Positions 35,712-45,570 are shown, counted from the first letter of the stretch. The stretch is DNA of 64,000 nucleotides from Flavisolibacter ginsenosidimutans (GCF_007970805.1 NZ_CP042433.1:868001-932000), one strand, 5' to 3'. Translations and numbers: made by a program. Notes: generated from the letters alone by a model not told the origin.

Positions 35712-35847
35712 CGCCGGTTGCGTCGCACACGTCATGGTTCGGAATATGCTTCGGCATTTCACGCGGCGCCGCAGAAGTTGTTGCGTGCAACATTGTTTGC
35801 CGCATAGCGAATAAAGCGTACAAGAGTGCGACGCAACAGAAGCTCAA
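35712..35847 (+). repeat. Dispersed intergenic repeat, copy B
   Basis: About 136 bp with imperfect inverted ends: GTTGCGTCGCACAC (35717-35730) against GAGTGCGACGCAAC (35824-35837), 13 of 14 pairing. It aligns with copy A (6994-7160, opposite orientation) across CGCCGGTTG, GTTCGGAA-ATG-TTCGGCA, TTTGCCGCATAGCGAA and GCGTACAAGAGTGCGACGCA. No coding capacity. MITE-like or REP-like in character. Confidence 0.75.
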
Positions 35848-36038
35848 TGTACAGGCGAACCTCTGGCTCATAAAAATATTTCGTACAGCGCCAATGCTGC
35901 TGGCTTAGAGAAAAGAAGAAGAAAAACATTTGCGCATAACAGTCAACCTCAAACTTTAATCTTCAAACCCCGAACAACTCAAAGTACTTTAACAAAAAAA
36001 CTTTTAGGAGCGGACTACCTTCAACAGGTTTTAAATAA

Positions 36039-36046
36039 TAAATTTG
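36039..36046 (+). promoter_or_regulatory. Promoter -7 box for lepB
   Basis: TAAATTTG, exact TAnnTTTG match, 20 bases before the lepB ATG. Confidence 0.55.
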
Positions 36047-36066
36047 ACCGCTTTAAAAACTACCGA

Positions 36067-37602
36067 ATGCCGCTCTCTCACGTTCTGACCGTTTACCTTA
36101 TTTCTTTCCTTCTTGTGTTTCTTCCCTCGTTTGGATTGGCCAAGATGTTTCAAAAAGCAGGTGTTGAACAATGGAAAGCATACGTGCCTTTTTACAATAC
36201 GTGGGTGATGCAGGATTTGGCAAAGCGGCCGAAGCATTGGGTCTTCTGGCAATTGATACCGGTAGTGGGCTGGTTCATTACGCCGGGAATTTTTATTGAG
36301 TGGGTGAAATTGTTCGGTAAGTTTTCACTCGGCGACCACACGCTGGCAGCTTTGTTTGCACCGTTTTATTTCCCCTATTTGGGTTACGATGCGAAGACAA
36401 GATTCATCGGCCCCGAAGGCGTAAAACGTTACCAGAAGCCCGGCTGGCGCGAATGGGTGGACGCGGCCATCTTTGCCGTTGTTGCCGCTACGTTGATCCG
36501 CACGTTTGTATTTGAAGCCTACACCATTCCTTCCGGCTCAATGGAAAAGACCTTGCTGGTAAACGACTTTTTGTTTGTGAGCAAATTCAGTTACGGCCCG
36601 CGCATTCCCAACACGCCGCTCTCCATTCCTTTCGTACACAATTACATTCCGGGCACGAGCAAAAAATCGTACAGCACTTTGGTTGAGTTGCCTTATATCC
36701 GCTGGTTTGCATCGCCGGTAAAAAGAGGCGATGTGGTGGTGTTCAACTTTCCGGCGGGTGATACCGTTATCAACAAACCTGATTTTCAATCGGCCATACC
36801 GTATTATGATGTGATTCGCAGCCGTGACTTTGGTGGCAATACGGAAGCAGGAAGAAATTATATCAAAGGCCACCCTGAGGATTTCCCGCTGGCCATTCAT
36901 CCGCCGGACAAAAGCGATAACTACATTAAACGTTGCACTGGGGTTTCGGGAGACACTCTTGAAGTACGCAACAACGTGGTTTTTGTGAACGGAACGATGG
37001 AGCCCAATCCGCCGAAGTCGCTCATTAAATACACAGTTGTCACCAACGGGCAAACATTGGACGCTGTGAGCCTGAAAGAAGATTACGATGTGGATGTAGA
37101 CAAAGGCGAGTTTGCAACCACCAGCGTTCCGTTTGTGTACACCATTGTATTGACTGATGACGCAAGAAAAGATCTGGAGAAGAAAGGTTATAAGATCACG
37201 CCTTATTTAGACCCAACGAACAATCTTCAGCAAGTATTTCCCTACGATAGTTTTCACAACTGGAGTCGCGACAATTTTGGCCCGATCTGGATTCCGAAGA
37301 AAGGTGCAAGGCTTCTGCTTACGCCGCAGAATTACGGCGTTTACGAAAGAGCCATTCGCGTTTACGAACACAACGACTTTTACCTGAAGGAGGGCAAGTT
37401 TTACCTCAACGGAAAAGAGACAGCATCGTACACTTTTAAAATGGATTATTACTGGATGATGGGTGATAACCGGCAAGGCTCACAAGACAGCCGTTTTTGG
37501 GGGTTTGTTCCCGAGGACAGAGTGGTAGGAAAAGCTTGGCTCATTTGGTTCAGTTATGACAGTGGCCCGCGTTGGAGCCGCTTGTTCCGTATCGTAAAAT
37601 AA
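36067..37602 (+). CDS. lepB: Signal peptidase I
   Basis: A 511-residue S26 peptidase that removes signal peptides of Sec-exported proteins. Residues 1-125 form an extra N-terminal region with three hydrophobic segments (VLTVYLISFLLVFLP, HWVFWQLIPVVGWFITP, ALFAPFYFPYLG), common in Bacteroidota LepB. After TM AAIFAVVAATLIRTF come the catalytic Ser158 in PSGSMEKTL, general base Lys288 in NYIKRCTGVSGD, and box E MMGDNRQGSQDSRFWGFVP. A long insertion sits between boxes B and D. Confidence 0.95.
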   Translation: MPLSHVLTVYLISFLLVFLPSFGLAKMFQKAGVEQWKAYVPFYNTWVMQDLAKRPKHWVFWQLIPVVGWFITPGIFIEWVKLFGKFSLGDHTLAALFAPFYFPYLGYDAKTRFIGPEGVKRYQKPGWREWVDAAIFAVVAATLIRTFVFEAYTIPSGSMEKTLLVNDFLFVSKFSYGPRIPNTPLSIPFVHNYIPGTSKKSYSTLVELPYIRWFASPVKRGDVVVFNFPAGDTVINKPDFQSAIPYYDVIRSRDFGGNTEAGRNYIKGHPEDFPLAIHPPDKSDNYIKRCTGVSGDTLEVRNNVVFVNGTMEPNPPKSLIKYTVVTNGQTLDAVSLKEDYDVDVDKGEFATTSVPFVYTIVLTDDARKDLEKKGYKITPYLDPTNNLQQVFPYDSFHNWSRDNFGPIWIPKKGARLLLTPQNYGVYERAIRVYEHNDFYLKEGKFYLNGKETASYTFKMDYYWMMGDNRQGSQDSRFWGFVPEDRVVGKAWLIWFSYDSGPRWSRLFRIVK

Positions 37603-37613
37603 GTTAGTTTTAC

Positions 37614-37645
37614 ATGCCCCTCTAAAAAACGGAGGGGCATTTTTG
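37614..37645 (+). terminator. Rho-independent terminator of lepB
   Basis: Stem ATGCCCCTC/GAGGGGCAT with an A-rich 9-base loop, followed by TTTTTG. It separates lepB from cdd. Confidence 0.85.
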
Positions 37646-37661
37646 TCTCTAATACTGAACC

Positions 37662-38147
37662 ATGAAAGAAAACAAATTCGAATTTAACTACAAGGTGTAC
37701 GACAGTATATCCGAGTTGCCCGAAGAAAGCCAATGGCTTTTGAACGAAGCCCGCGAAGTCAGTGCAAACGCTTACGCACCGTACTCTAATTTTCAAGTCG
37801 GCGCCGTGGCTAAAATGGCCAATGGACAAATTGTTGCCGGCAGCAACCAGGAGAACGCTTCTTTTCCTGTAGGCCTTTGCGCCGAAAGAGTTTTGCTTGC
37901 CTCTATTTCATCTCTTTTTCCGAAAGTGCCCATCGAAACCATCGCCATCAGTTACCGCAGCGACAGTCAAAAAAGCGATCATCCCATTTCACCTTGCGGC
38001 ATTTGCCGGCAATCCTTGCAGGAATTTGAAGGCCGTGTAAATCATCCTGTGCAATTAATTTTGGGCGGTATGGAAGGACCTGTTTATGTGATTGACAGCG
38101 CAAGCCGTTTGTTGCCGCTGGCCTTTACAAGCGAGGAGTTGCGGTAA
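37662..38147 (+). CDS. cdd: Cytidine deaminase
   Basis: A 161-residue homotetramer-type cytidine deaminase of pyrimidine salvage. Substrate-binding NFQVGA, the catalytic CAERV (zinc Cys and proton-shuttling Glu) and the second zinc motif PCGICRQ are intact. The N-terminal 18 residues are an extra extension compared with short bacterial forms. It has its own terminator at 38185-38213. Confidence 0.95.
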   Translation: MKENKFEFNYKVYDSISELPEESQWLLNEAREVSANAYAPYSNFQVGAVAKMANGQIVAGSNQENASFPVGLCAERVLLASISSLFPKVPIETIAISYRSDSQKSDHPISPCGICRQSLQEFEGRVNHPVQLILGGMEGPVYVIDSASRLLPLAFTSEELR

Positions 38148-38184
38148 GAAATCAGCGGTATAAATTTTTGATAGCATTTCCCGG

Positions 38185-38213
38185 ACTCAATCATTTTACG
38201 TGATTGAGTTTTT
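38185..38213 (+). terminator. Rho-independent terminator of cdd
   Basis: Stem ACTCAATCA/TGATTGAGT with a 7-base loop, followed by TTTTTATTTT. The stem closely resembles the glmS terminator stem. Confidence 0.85.
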
Positions 38214-38276
38214 TATTTTATAAACTCCGGGCACTAACTTGAGCGCCACGCAAAGAAGAAAAGTTTCTTCGCACAA

Positions 38277-38325
38277 AACGCCAACTCCAAACTCCAAATG
38301 CCAAACTCCAAACCGCCTATATTTG
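38277..38325 (+). promoter_or_regulatory. Phrase repeat (AACTCCAA type) and -7 box upstream of accD
   Basis: Bases 38281-38312 are degenerate CCAACTCCAAACTCCAAATG-type tandem phrases. They are followed by TATATTTG at 38318-38325, an exact TAnnTTTG match, 21 bases before the accD ATG. The inverse phrase (GAGTTTGGCGTTTGGGG) occurs at 16193-16212. Confidence 0.5.
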
Positions 38326-38346
38326 TGTTCAATCAAATGCTATTTG

Positions 38347-39261
38347 ATGATACAACAATTTGAAGATTTTGAATCGAACCTGGCAGGCGAAGAAGGCAAA
38401 GCGCAAGAGGCAAAAACGAGTTGGTTTAAGCGACTGAAGAAAGGCATTACCACGCCTTCGTCGGAGAAGAAAGAAACACCAGAAGGCTTGTGGGCCAAAT
38501 GTCCCGAGTGCAATTACATCTGCACGATGAACGATTTGCGCGAAGCACTTTTTGTTTGTCCGAAGTGCGGTTATCATCACCGCATCGGCAGCGAAGAATA
38601 CTACGAAATTTTGTTCGATAACAAAGAATATACGGAACTGTTTGCCGACATCCGCTCCAAAGATTTTCTAGGCTTTACCGATTTAAAGCCTTATCAAAAA
38701 CGCCTGGAAGAAACCTGGGCCAAGACTGATTTAACCGATAGCATGCGAGTGGCTGTGGGTAAAATTAACGGCCACGAACTTGTAATGGCAGCGATGGATT
38801 TTGAGTTTATCGGCGGTTCGTTGGGCAGCGTGATGGGCGAAAAATTTAGTCGCGCTGTGGATTATTGCTTGGAACACAAACTGCCTTTTTTCATCATTTG
38901 CAAAAGCGGTGGCGCCCGCATGATGGAAAGCGCTTTTTCACTGATGCAACTGGCAAAAACAAGCGGCAAGCTTTCGCAACTTTCCGATGCGAAACTTCCG
39001 TATATCGCCTTATTAACAGACCCGACCTTTGGTGGAATTTCGGCTTCGTTTGGTATGCTTGGCGATTTAAACATTGCCGAACCCGGTGCGCTGATTGGTT
39101 TTGCTGGTCCGCGGGTGATTAAAGAAACCATTAAAAAAGATTTGCCCCCCGGTTTTCAGCGCAGCGAATTTATTTTGGAACACGGCTTTTTGGATTTCAT
39201 TGTTCCGCGTCCCGAATTAAAAAGCAAGCTGACATCAGTGCTTACGCTTTTCAAGAATTAA
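38347..39261 (+). CDS. accD: Acetyl-CoA carboxylase carboxyltransferase subunit beta
   Basis: A 304-residue subunit that, with AccA, moves the carboxyl from biotin to acetyl-CoA to make malonyl-CoA. The zinc ribbon uses Cys52, Cys55, Cys71 and Cys74 (CPECN and CPKCG). The crotonase-like core has GGSLGSVMGEKFSRA, KSGGARMMESAFSLMQLAKT and DPTFGGISASFGMLGD. I chose ATG at 38347 because upstream codons are made of a phrase repeat. smpB starts one base after the stop, so the two are cotranscribed. Confidence 0.96.
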   Translation: MIQQFEDFESNLAGEEGKAQEAKTSWFKRLKKGITTPSSEKKETPEGLWAKCPECNYICTMNDLREALFVCPKCGYHHRIGSEEYYEILFDNKEYTELFADIRSKDFLGFTDLKPYQKRLEETWAKTDLTDSMRVAVGKINGHELVMAAMDFEFIGGSLGSVMGEKFSRAVDYCLEHKLPFFIICKSGGARMMESAFSLMQLAKTSGKLSQLSDAKLPYIALLTDPTFGGISASFGMLGDLNIAEPGALIGFAGPRVIKETIKKDLPPGFQRSEFILEHGFLDFIVPRPELKSKLTSVLTLFKN

Positions 39262-39262
39262 G

Positions 39263-39697
39263 ATGGAAATTAAAAACAGGCAGGCTTATTACGAATACTT
39301 TATTGACGACAAGTTGCAAGCCGGGATCGCCTTGCTTGGAACGGAAGTAAAATCGTTGCGTGCCGGGAAAGCGAGTTTTGCTGATGCATATTGTCTTTTC
39401 CAAAAAGGCGAATTGTGGTTGCGGGCCATGAACATCGCAGAGTACTCGCACGGTACTGTAAACAACCACGAGGCCGTTCGCGACCGTAAACTTTTGCTCA
39501 CTAAACGCGAATTAAAAAAATGGGAAGCCAGGTTAAAAGAACAAGGCTATACCGTTATTCCGTTGCGTCTCTATTTTAATGAAAAGAATATAGCCAAAGT
39601 TGAGATTGGTTTGGCCAAAGGAAAAAAACTTCACGACAAGCGGGAAAGCATTAAACAGAAAGACACGGAAAGGGAAATGAAGCGGTATTTGAAGTAA
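39263..39697 (+). CDS. smpB: SsrA-binding protein
   Basis: A 144-residue partner of tmRNA in rescue of stalled ribosomes. It has NRQAYYEYFIDD, GIALLGTEVKSLRAGKASF, the C-terminal tail LAKGKKLHDKRESIKQKDTERE, all family features. One base separates it from accD. Confidence 0.97.
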   Translation: MEIKNRQAYYEYFIDDKLQAGIALLGTEVKSLRAGKASFADAYCLFQKGELWLRAMNIAEYSHGTVNNHEAVRDRKLLLTKRELKKWEARLKEQGYTVIPLRLYFNEKNIAKVEIGLAKGKKLHDKRESIKQKDTEREMKRYLK

Positions 39698-39737
39698 GCC
39701 CTAAATCATGCTTGCAAGATCAAAGGATTGTGCTGTA

Positions 39738-39775
39738 ATCAAAAGAGTCGTTCTGAGAAGAACGACTCTTTTGAT
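39738..39775. terminator. Bidirectional terminator between smpB and parC
   Basis: A perfect 17 bp stem (left arm 39738-39754, right arm 39759-39775) closed by a GAGA tetraloop, of the stable GNRA class. The outer part is AAAAG/CTTTT, giving U-rich tails on both strands. The genes on both sides are convergent. Confidence 0.85.
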
Positions 39776-39828
39776 TGGGAAACGATTTTTGTCTCTAACT
39801 ACTTGAAAAAATCTTTCTGCCTCACGGT

Positions 39829-42333
39829 TCAGAACAACTCCGCTTGCTCCTTTGCTTCCTTCACTTCCCACTCCATCATGATGTTTTTGTTGAAGTCAAC
39901 CAGCTTCGCTCCTACCGCTTTCCAGCCCATCACGTCCACCATCTTTGCAATCTTAAACTTCGCTTTGCGCACTTGCGAACCTTTGCCGGATTGCACAATC
40001 AGCAGGGGTTCTTCTTCCGTTGATACAGCTTCAAGTAAATTCCCTTTTCCTTCTTTGATGAACAAAAACTTTTCGTGCAGTTTGGACGTTTCTATACGGA
40101 AACGCTTGACGTTGTATTGAAGCTTGTCGTTGTCCAGATAAACTGCTGTGATGATGCGTTCGGGATCGTACTTCTCCACCAGCATCACTTCTTCAGGATT
40201 GAAACGCTGCGTCAATTCCTGGTCAACGATTTCGTAGGTGCCGTCGGTGTAAATGGCAAGGATTCTGTCTTCCGCATCAAAATCTCCCAACTCAATTCCT
40301 TTCCCGTCAAGATTCAGGCGGCCAAACTTGTCATCAAACCAAAGCTTCACGCTGCCAAGCGTTGCCACGCCGGCTTCTTTAAACTTCACTGCGCGAACGG
40401 GATATTTTGTAACCTGGTTACCGATGCTGCCGCGATTCTTTATCTCAATTTCTTCAAAATAAAAATCGAATTCCTTGTTGCGGGCCGTTGATGCAGGACT
40501 TAAAATAATGCGCACGACTTCGGCTTCACCGTTCGGATTGACAGTGAGGTAATGCACTTTGCTTTTGTCATGCCCTTTCGTAAGATCGTATTCTTTATCG
40601 CGGGTAACGCCGGTTACGTTAAAGCGTTTGGCAAAGGTTGTTCCCGTGGCGCCATCGGTGTAAACCAGATTATAGGTGGTGCGTTCGTCGCCTTTACGGA
40701 AAATGTGTGCGTACAAAATGTCCTTGCCAATAAAAACTTTGTCCTGCACCTTTACCACCTTCATAATACCGCGTTTGGTAATGGCAATAATGTCGTCAAG
40801 ATCAGAACATTCTACAAGGAATTCATCTTTCTTCAACGACGTGCCAATGAAACCTTCGGAACGGTTGATGTAAATTCTTGTGTTTGCAATGGCTACGTGC
40901 TTGGCTTCAATCACTTCAAAGACTTTGATCTCCGATTTGCGTTCGCGGCCCTTGCCGTATTTCTTCAAGAGGTTTTCAAAGTATGCAACGGCGTACTCGG
41001 TCAGGTGTTCAAGGTCGTATTGAACCTGCTTTATCTGTGCTTCCAGGTCTTTTATCTGTGCATTCAGTTCGTCAATGTCCAACTTGTAAATGCGGCGAAC
41101 GGGTTTCTCCGTCAGCTTCAAAATATCTTCACGAGTAATGTCTCTTTTTAATCTCGGTTTGAACGGGGAAAATGCTTTGTCAATGGCGATAATTACTTTG
41201 TCCCAGGTTTCGTGCTTCTTCTCTAATTCCTTGTAAATTTTTTCTTCGAAGAAGATTTTTTCAAGCGAGGTATAGTGCCATTTTTCGTTTAGTTCACCGA
41301 GTTTGATTTCAAGTTCGCGCTGAAGAAGGTTTTTGGTGTTGTCGGTGGAAAGACGCAGCAGGTCGTACACGTTTACGAAATGCGGCTTCTGGTCAATGAT
41401 GACGCAGGTGTTGGGCGCCACCGATACTTCGCAATCGGTGAATTTATACAAGGCATCAATAGTAATATCGGGAGAAATGCCCGGCGCCAAATCAACCTGT
41501 ATCTCTACTTCCGCCGCCGTATTGTCTGTAACTTTTTTAATCTTGATTTTGCCGGCATCGTTTGCTTTTACAATGCTGTCCATCAGGCCCATTGTGGTTA
41601 CACCGTACGGAACGCTTTTGATCAGCAGCGTCTTCTTGTCAAATTCTTCAATGTGTGCACGCACCTTCACCCGGCCACCGCGCTGACCGCCGTTGTAATC
41701 AGTCACGTCAACCATTGCGCCGGTTTGAAAATCGGGATACAAATCAAACTTGCGCCCTTTCAAATATTTAATGGAAGCTTCGCAGAGTTCGATAAAATTG
41801 TGCGGAAGAATTTTTGTGGATAAACCAACCGCAATGCCTTCTGCGCCTTGCGCCAACACCAACGGAAATTTTACGGGCAACGTTACCGGTTCGTTCTTTC
41901 TACCGTCGTAACTCAATTGCCAGTTTGTGGTCTTCGGATTAAAAACAACTTCCAGCGCAAACTTGCTCAGCCGGCCTTCGATGTATCGCGGTGCAGCCGC
42001 ATCGTCGCCGGTGCGCACATCGCCCCAGTTTCCTTGCGTATCTATCAACAAATCTTTTTGGCCAATGTTCACCAGTGCATCGCCAATGCTGGCATCGCCG
42101 TGCGGGTGGTATTGCATTGTTTGGCCGATGATGTTTGCTACTTTGTTGTAGCGACCGTCGTCCATTTCTTTCATCGCATGAAGAATGCGCCGCTGTACGG
42201 GTTTGAGGCCGTCTTCCACGGCGGGCACGGCACGTTCCAGAATTACGTAAGAAGCGTAATCCAAAAACCAGGTTTTGTACTGGCCGTTAATGCCGTGGTC
42301 TGTTTGTACGTGTTCGTAGGATTTGTTTTTCAT
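39829..42333 (-). CDS. parC: DNA topoisomerase IV subunit A
   Basis: An 834-residue type IIA topoisomerase A subunit. The breakage-reunion domain has LKPVQRRILHAM, the quinolone region HPHGDASIGDALV (76-88, with Ser82 and Asp85) and catalytic Tyr117 in APRYIEG. A long coiled-coil segment lies near 440-460 and the C-terminal half holds pinwheel-like repeats (NRGSIGNQVTKYPVRAVKFKE in parts). The lack of a GyrA box (QRRGGKG) and the neighbouring parE favour ParC over GyrA. It decatenates chromosomes with ParE. The DUF1835 gene lies between the two. Confidence 0.92.
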   Translation of the reverse strand: MKNKSYEHVQTDHGINGQYKTWFLDYASYVILERAVPAVEDGLKPVQRRILHAMKEMDDGRYNKVANIIGQTMQYHPHGDASIGDALVNIGQKDLLIDTQGNWGDVRTGDDAAAPRYIEGRLSKFALEVVFNPKTTNWQLSYDGRKNEPVTLPVKFPLVLAQGAEGIAVGLSTKILPHNFIELCEASIKYLKGRKFDLYPDFQTGAMVDVTDYNGGQRGGRVKVRAHIEEFDKKTLLIKSVPYGVTTMGLMDSIVKANDAGKIKIKKVTDNTAAEVEIQVDLAPGISPDITIDALYKFTDCEVSVAPNTCVIIDQKPHFVNVYDLLRLSTDNTKNLLQRELEIKLGELNEKWHYTSLEKIFFEEKIYKELEKKHETWDKVIIAIDKAFSPFKPRLKRDITREDILKLTEKPVRRIYKLDIDELNAQIKDLEAQIKQVQYDLEHLTEYAVAYFENLLKKYGKGRERKSEIKVFEVIEAKHVAIANTRIYINRSEGFIGTSLKKDEFLVECSDLDDIIAITKRGIMKVVKVQDKVFIGKDILYAHIFRKGDERTTYNLVYTDGATGTTFAKRFNVTGVTRDKEYDLTKGHDKSKVHYLTVNPNGEAEVVRIILSPASTARNKEFDFYFEEIEIKNRGSIGNQVTKYPVRAVKFKEAGVATLGSVKLWFDDKFGRLNLDGKGIELGDFDAEDRILAIYTDGTYEIVDQELTQRFNPEEVMLVEKYDPERIITAVYLDNDKLQYNVKRFRIETSKLHEKFLFIKEGKGNLLEAVSTEEEPLLIVQSGKGSQVRKAKFKIAKMVDVMGWKAVGAKLVDFNKNIMMEWEVKEAKEQAELF

Positions 42334-42352
42334 TTCGTAGTGCTCGTATTTA

Positions 42353-43198
42353 TTAGCTGTTTAATTCGGTTACTTCTTCTGGTGCAGTGGATTTCAGTTT
42401 CACGTCAAATTCTTTCCAGCCTTTTGCCGGTTCGCCTGTCAATTCAATTTTTCCTTCTTCTGCCAAAACTTTCATTCTGCCCAACAGCGTGACGTCGCCG
42501 GTTTTATTTTTCATTTTGGAGAGAATGTTCTGCATTGCTTTGTTGCCCTTTTGCGTTTCGGATGTCAGTCCCGCAAGGATATCTTTATCGTAAAAACTTT
42601 CCTCTTTGCTCACGATTTTTTTTCCGCCTTCAAGAATACGTACAGCTCCGTTTTCGTCCATCAGCTTTTTCCACTCGTCAGGGTCAACTTCAAATTCGCT
42701 CAGCGTTACTTTGCGGGCTAGTTTTTTTGCTTTCAAAAATTCTTTTGGCTGAATCTGGTGCAAAGCCGTCGGGTAAAAAATTAGTCCTTTTTCATTGATG
42801 AATGGAAGGTTGTTCAGGTATAAAACAAATATCCTTCCGTGGTAATCTTTCAGTTGCGAAAGCAGCCAGTAATAACCGCACACATCATGCTGGTTTTGCC
42901 CCATCCAAATCCAAATAATTTCATCTTCGTTTTCGTCCAATGTTCTCTTGAGATTGTGAACCATCAGGCGATCGTCCACCATCTCCATCAACTGGTCGGA
43001 ATTGTACGGCGAATAGTCCAACAACTCTTTCCAATATTGTCTTCTTGCCTGGTAGCCTTCCGGTTCGTATATATTTTGAATCGGGCCGACGGCGTAATCG
43101 TCGCGAACGATTTGTACGTCGCCAATCAAACTCTCATCCAGCTCCTGTGCTTTTTTTAAAACTTCAATATCGGCTTGTTGAAAAACAATATGGATCAT
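42353..43198 (-). CDS. DUF1835 domain-containing protein
   Basis: A 281-residue protein. The N-terminal domain (MIHIVFQQADIEVLKKA, IVRDDYAVGPI, WIWMGQNQHDVCGYYWLL, GRIFVLYLNNLPF) matches DUF1835, and the following helical part resembles the usual DUF3658 partner. The last 60 residues (LSKMKNKTGDVTLLGRMKVLAEEGKIEL) look like a winged-helix segment. No catalytic role is known. It sits between parE (39 bp away) and parC (19 bp away) on the same strand, so the three are probably one operon. Confidence 0.85.
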   Translation of the reverse strand: MIHIVFQQADIEVLKKAQELDESLIGDVQIVRDDYAVGPIQNIYEPEGYQARRQYWKELLDYSPYNSDQLMEMVDDRLMVHNLKRTLDENEDEIIWIWMGQNQHDVCGYYWLLSQLKDYHGRIFVLYLNNLPFINEKGLIFYPTALHQIQPKEFLKAKKLARKVTLSEFEVDPDEWKKLMDENGAVRILEGGKKIVSKEESFYDKDILAGLTSETQKGNKAMQNILSKMKNKTGDVTLLGRMKVLAEEGKIELTGEPAKGWKEFDVKLKSTAPEEVTELNS

Positions 43199-43237
43199 GA
43201 AAAAAAATGTTGAATTTTAAATGCTGAATCGTACTCC

Positions 43238-45148
43238 TTAGGCAACTGCAATTTCTTCTGCCGCGTCCAATTCCACTTTCAAATTGTTGATAATAAACTC
43301 TTGTCTTTCCTGCGTGTTCTTGCCCATGTAATATTCGAGCAGGTGCTGAATCTGGTCGCCGTGATCAATGATCACCGGCTGCAAACGAATATCCTCGCCA
43401 ATAAAGCGGCCAAATTCATCCGGCGAAATCTCGCCAAGGCCCTTAAAGCGGGTGATCTCAGGCTTCGCACCAAGTTTCTTCATGGCCCTTTGTTTCTCCT
43501 GTTCCGAATAGCAATAAATCGTTTCCTGCTTGTTGCGTACGCGGAACAACGGCGTTTCCAAAATGTAAACGTGGTTGTTCTTTACCAAATCAGGAAAGAA
43601 TTGCAGGAAGAACGTCATAATCAAAAGCCGAATGTGCATGCCGTCAACGTCGGCATCGGTAGCAATAACGATGCGGTTAAAGCGCAAGCCCTCCATGCCT
43701 TCTTCAATGTTCAACGCGTGTTGCAAAAGGTTCAACTCTTCGTTTTCGTACACCACTTTTTTTGTCAAGCCGAAACAGTTCAGCGGCTTGCCCCGCAAAC
43801 TAAAAACAGCCTGTGTTTCCACGTCTCTTGCTTTGGTGATTGAGCCGCTGGCCGAATCGCCTTCGGTAATAAAAATGGTCGAGTTTCGTTGGGTTGCAAA
43901 AAATTCCTGCTTGCCTTTAGCGGGCGGTTCATCGTTCAGGTGAACCCGGCAATCGCGGAGCTTTTTGTTGTGCAGGTTTGCTTTTTTGGCTCTTTCATTC
44001 GCCAGCTTTTTAATGCCGGCCATATCCTTTCGTTCGCGTTCGCTTTGTTCTATTTTTTTCTTTAAGGCATCGGCAACCGAAGGATTTTTGTGCAGGAAGT
44101 TGTCCAGTTGTTTCGATAAAAATTCGTACACAAATTGCCGCATGCTTGGACCGCCTTCGTCCACGTTGAGCGAACCCAGTTTTGTTTTTGTTTGCGATTC
44201 AAAAACCGGTTCCACTACTCTCACCGAAACTGCCGCCACAATGCTTTGCCGGATATCGGACGCTTCGTAATCTTTCTTAAAAAAGTCGCGGATAACTTTT
44301 ACGTACGCTTCGCGAAAGGCTGCCTGGTGCGTACCGCCTTGTGTTGTATGCTGACCGTTGACGAAAGAATGGTAATCCTCGCCGTAATCGTTGTTGTGTG
44401 TAAGCGCAACTTCAATGTCTTCACCTTTCAGGTGAATAATCGGATACCGAATACCTTCGGGTGCAGTATCGGCGTTTGTTTCTCTTGTCAGCAAATCAAG
44501 CAAGCCGTTTTTACTCACGAAACTTTTGCCGTTGAAGATGATGCGCAGTCCTGCATTTAAAAAGCAATAATTCCAGATCTGCTTTTCAAGGAATTCGGGA
44601 ATAAAATGAAAGTTTTTGAAAATGCTTTCGTCGGGAATAAACGTGACCAGCGTCCCGTTTTCCGCATCGGTCTTTCCTTCTTTTTGTTCTTTTATCAAGA
44701 TGCCTTTTGAGAACTCGGCCTCTTTTATTTTTCCATCGCGGTGTGACGCCACTTTGAAAAAATTACTTAAAGCATTTACGGCCTTTGTACCCACACCGTT
44801 CAGGCCTACGCTTTTTTGAAACACTTTGCTGTCGTACTTGGCGCCGGTGTTTATTTTGCTCACTACATCTACCACTTTGCCCAAGGGAATGCCACGGCCG
44901 TAATCGCGAACGGTAACGGTTTTGTCTTTGATGGCGATTTCGACGGTTTTGCCATGGCCCATTGTGTATTCGTCAATACAGTTGTCAATAACTTCTTTTA
45001 CCAAAACGTAAATGCCGTCGTCGGGACTGGAGCCGTCGCCCAACTTTCCAATGTACATGCCCGGCCGCAAGCGAATGTGTTCTTTCCAGTCAAGACTTTT
45101 GATGCTTTCTTCGGTGTACTCAAACAAATTTTTCTTTGTTTCTGCCAT
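43238..45148 (-). CDS. parE: DNA topoisomerase IV subunit B
   Basis: A 636-residue ATPase subunit. GHKL motifs are [25 protein letters not shown] and [14 protein letters not shown]; the transducer has [12 protein letters not shown]; the TOPRIM domain has [10 protein letters not shown] and [14 protein letters not shown], and the end is [22 protein letters not shown] then [14 protein letters not shown], which is ParE-like. ATG at 45148. First gene of parE-DUF1835-parC. Confidence 0.95.
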   Translation of the reverse strand: MAETKKNLFEYTEESIKSLDWKEHIRLRPGMYIGKLGDGSSPDDGIYVLVKEVIDNCIDEYTMGHGKTVEIAIKDKTVTVRDYGRGIPLGKVVDVVSKINTGAKYDSKVFQKSVGLNGVGTKAVNALSNFFKVASHRDGKIKEAEFSKGILIKEQKEGKTDAENGTLVTFIPDESIFKNFHFIPEFLEKQIWNYCFLNAGLRIIFNGKSFVSKNGLLDLLTRETNADTAPEGIRYPIIHLKGEDIEVALTHNNDYGEDYHSFVNGQHTTQGGTHQAAFREAYVKVIRDFFKKDYEASDIRQSIVAAVSVRVVEPVFESQTKTKLGSLNVDEGGPSMRQFVYEFLSKQLDNFLHKNPSVADALKKKIEQSERERKDMAGIKKLANERAKKANLHNKKLRDCRVHLNDEPPAKGKQEFFATQRNSTIFITEGDSASGSITKARDVETQAVFSLRGKPLNCFGLTKKVVYENEELNLLQHALNIEEGMEGLRFNRIVIATDADVDGMHIRLLIMTFFLQFFPDLVKNNHVYILETPLFRVRNKQETIYCYSEQEKQRAMKKLGAKPEITRFKGLGEISPDEFGRFIGEDIRLQPVIIDHGDQIQHLLEYYMGKNTQERQEFIINNLKVELDAAEEIAVA

Positions 45149-45462
45149 AGGATTTATCTGTCAAGGTTGCGAAAATAGGTTTTCTGAAACCATTTAGTAA
45201 CGGTCTGTCGTTCAACTCCGAACATTGCCGGTTAACTTTTTTTTGGAAAAATACTACACGGAAAACGAGGAGGAAACGAAGCAAAAAACGTACGGTGATC
45301 AAGTTCACAAATATACAAATTAAGCCCGGCTATTTACTAAAATAATTAGTTTTTTAGAAAGATTTATTTTTCGTATGGAAGTCTTGCCTGTATTGATTTT
45401 CAGCGATTTAGAACGGTAACATTTTTTTAGCGACCGTGTCGTTTTTACAAACCGAAAAGGCC

Positions 45463-45470
45463 TAATTTTG
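45463..45470 (+). promoter_or_regulatory. Candidate -7 box for the small acidic gene
   Basis: TAATTTTG matches TAnnTTTG. It would give a leader of about 105 bases with part of the hairpin at 45473-45486. The alternative is that the box is chance and the whole AAGGCCT/AGGCCTT stem is transcribed. Confidence 0.4.
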
Positions 45471-45570
45471 ACCCCGTGAGGGACGGATTTTGAGGCCTTG
45501 GCGATACTCCACTTCACTAACCCGGTACTACCCATTAGATTGTTTGATTAAGTTGATTAACCACCTAAAA

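Larger units (their letters stand above)
35594..36066. other. Long intergenic region between glmS and lepB
   Basis: No supported gene in 473 bases. It contains the glmS terminator, dispersed repeat copy B, an AT-rich stretch, and a promoter box for lepB at 36039-36046 (separate entries). Confidence 0.6.

Noticed and set aside
45457..45500. AAGGCCT/AGGCCTT stem considered as a known riboswitch
   Set aside because: It matches no riboswitch class I know, and a promoter box overlaps its left arm. Kept only as leader structure.
45320..45535. Minus-strand open frame upstream of parE
   Set aside because: AT-rich, Lys/Ser-rich, no domain, and it overlaps the likely promoter and leader of the plus-strand small gene.
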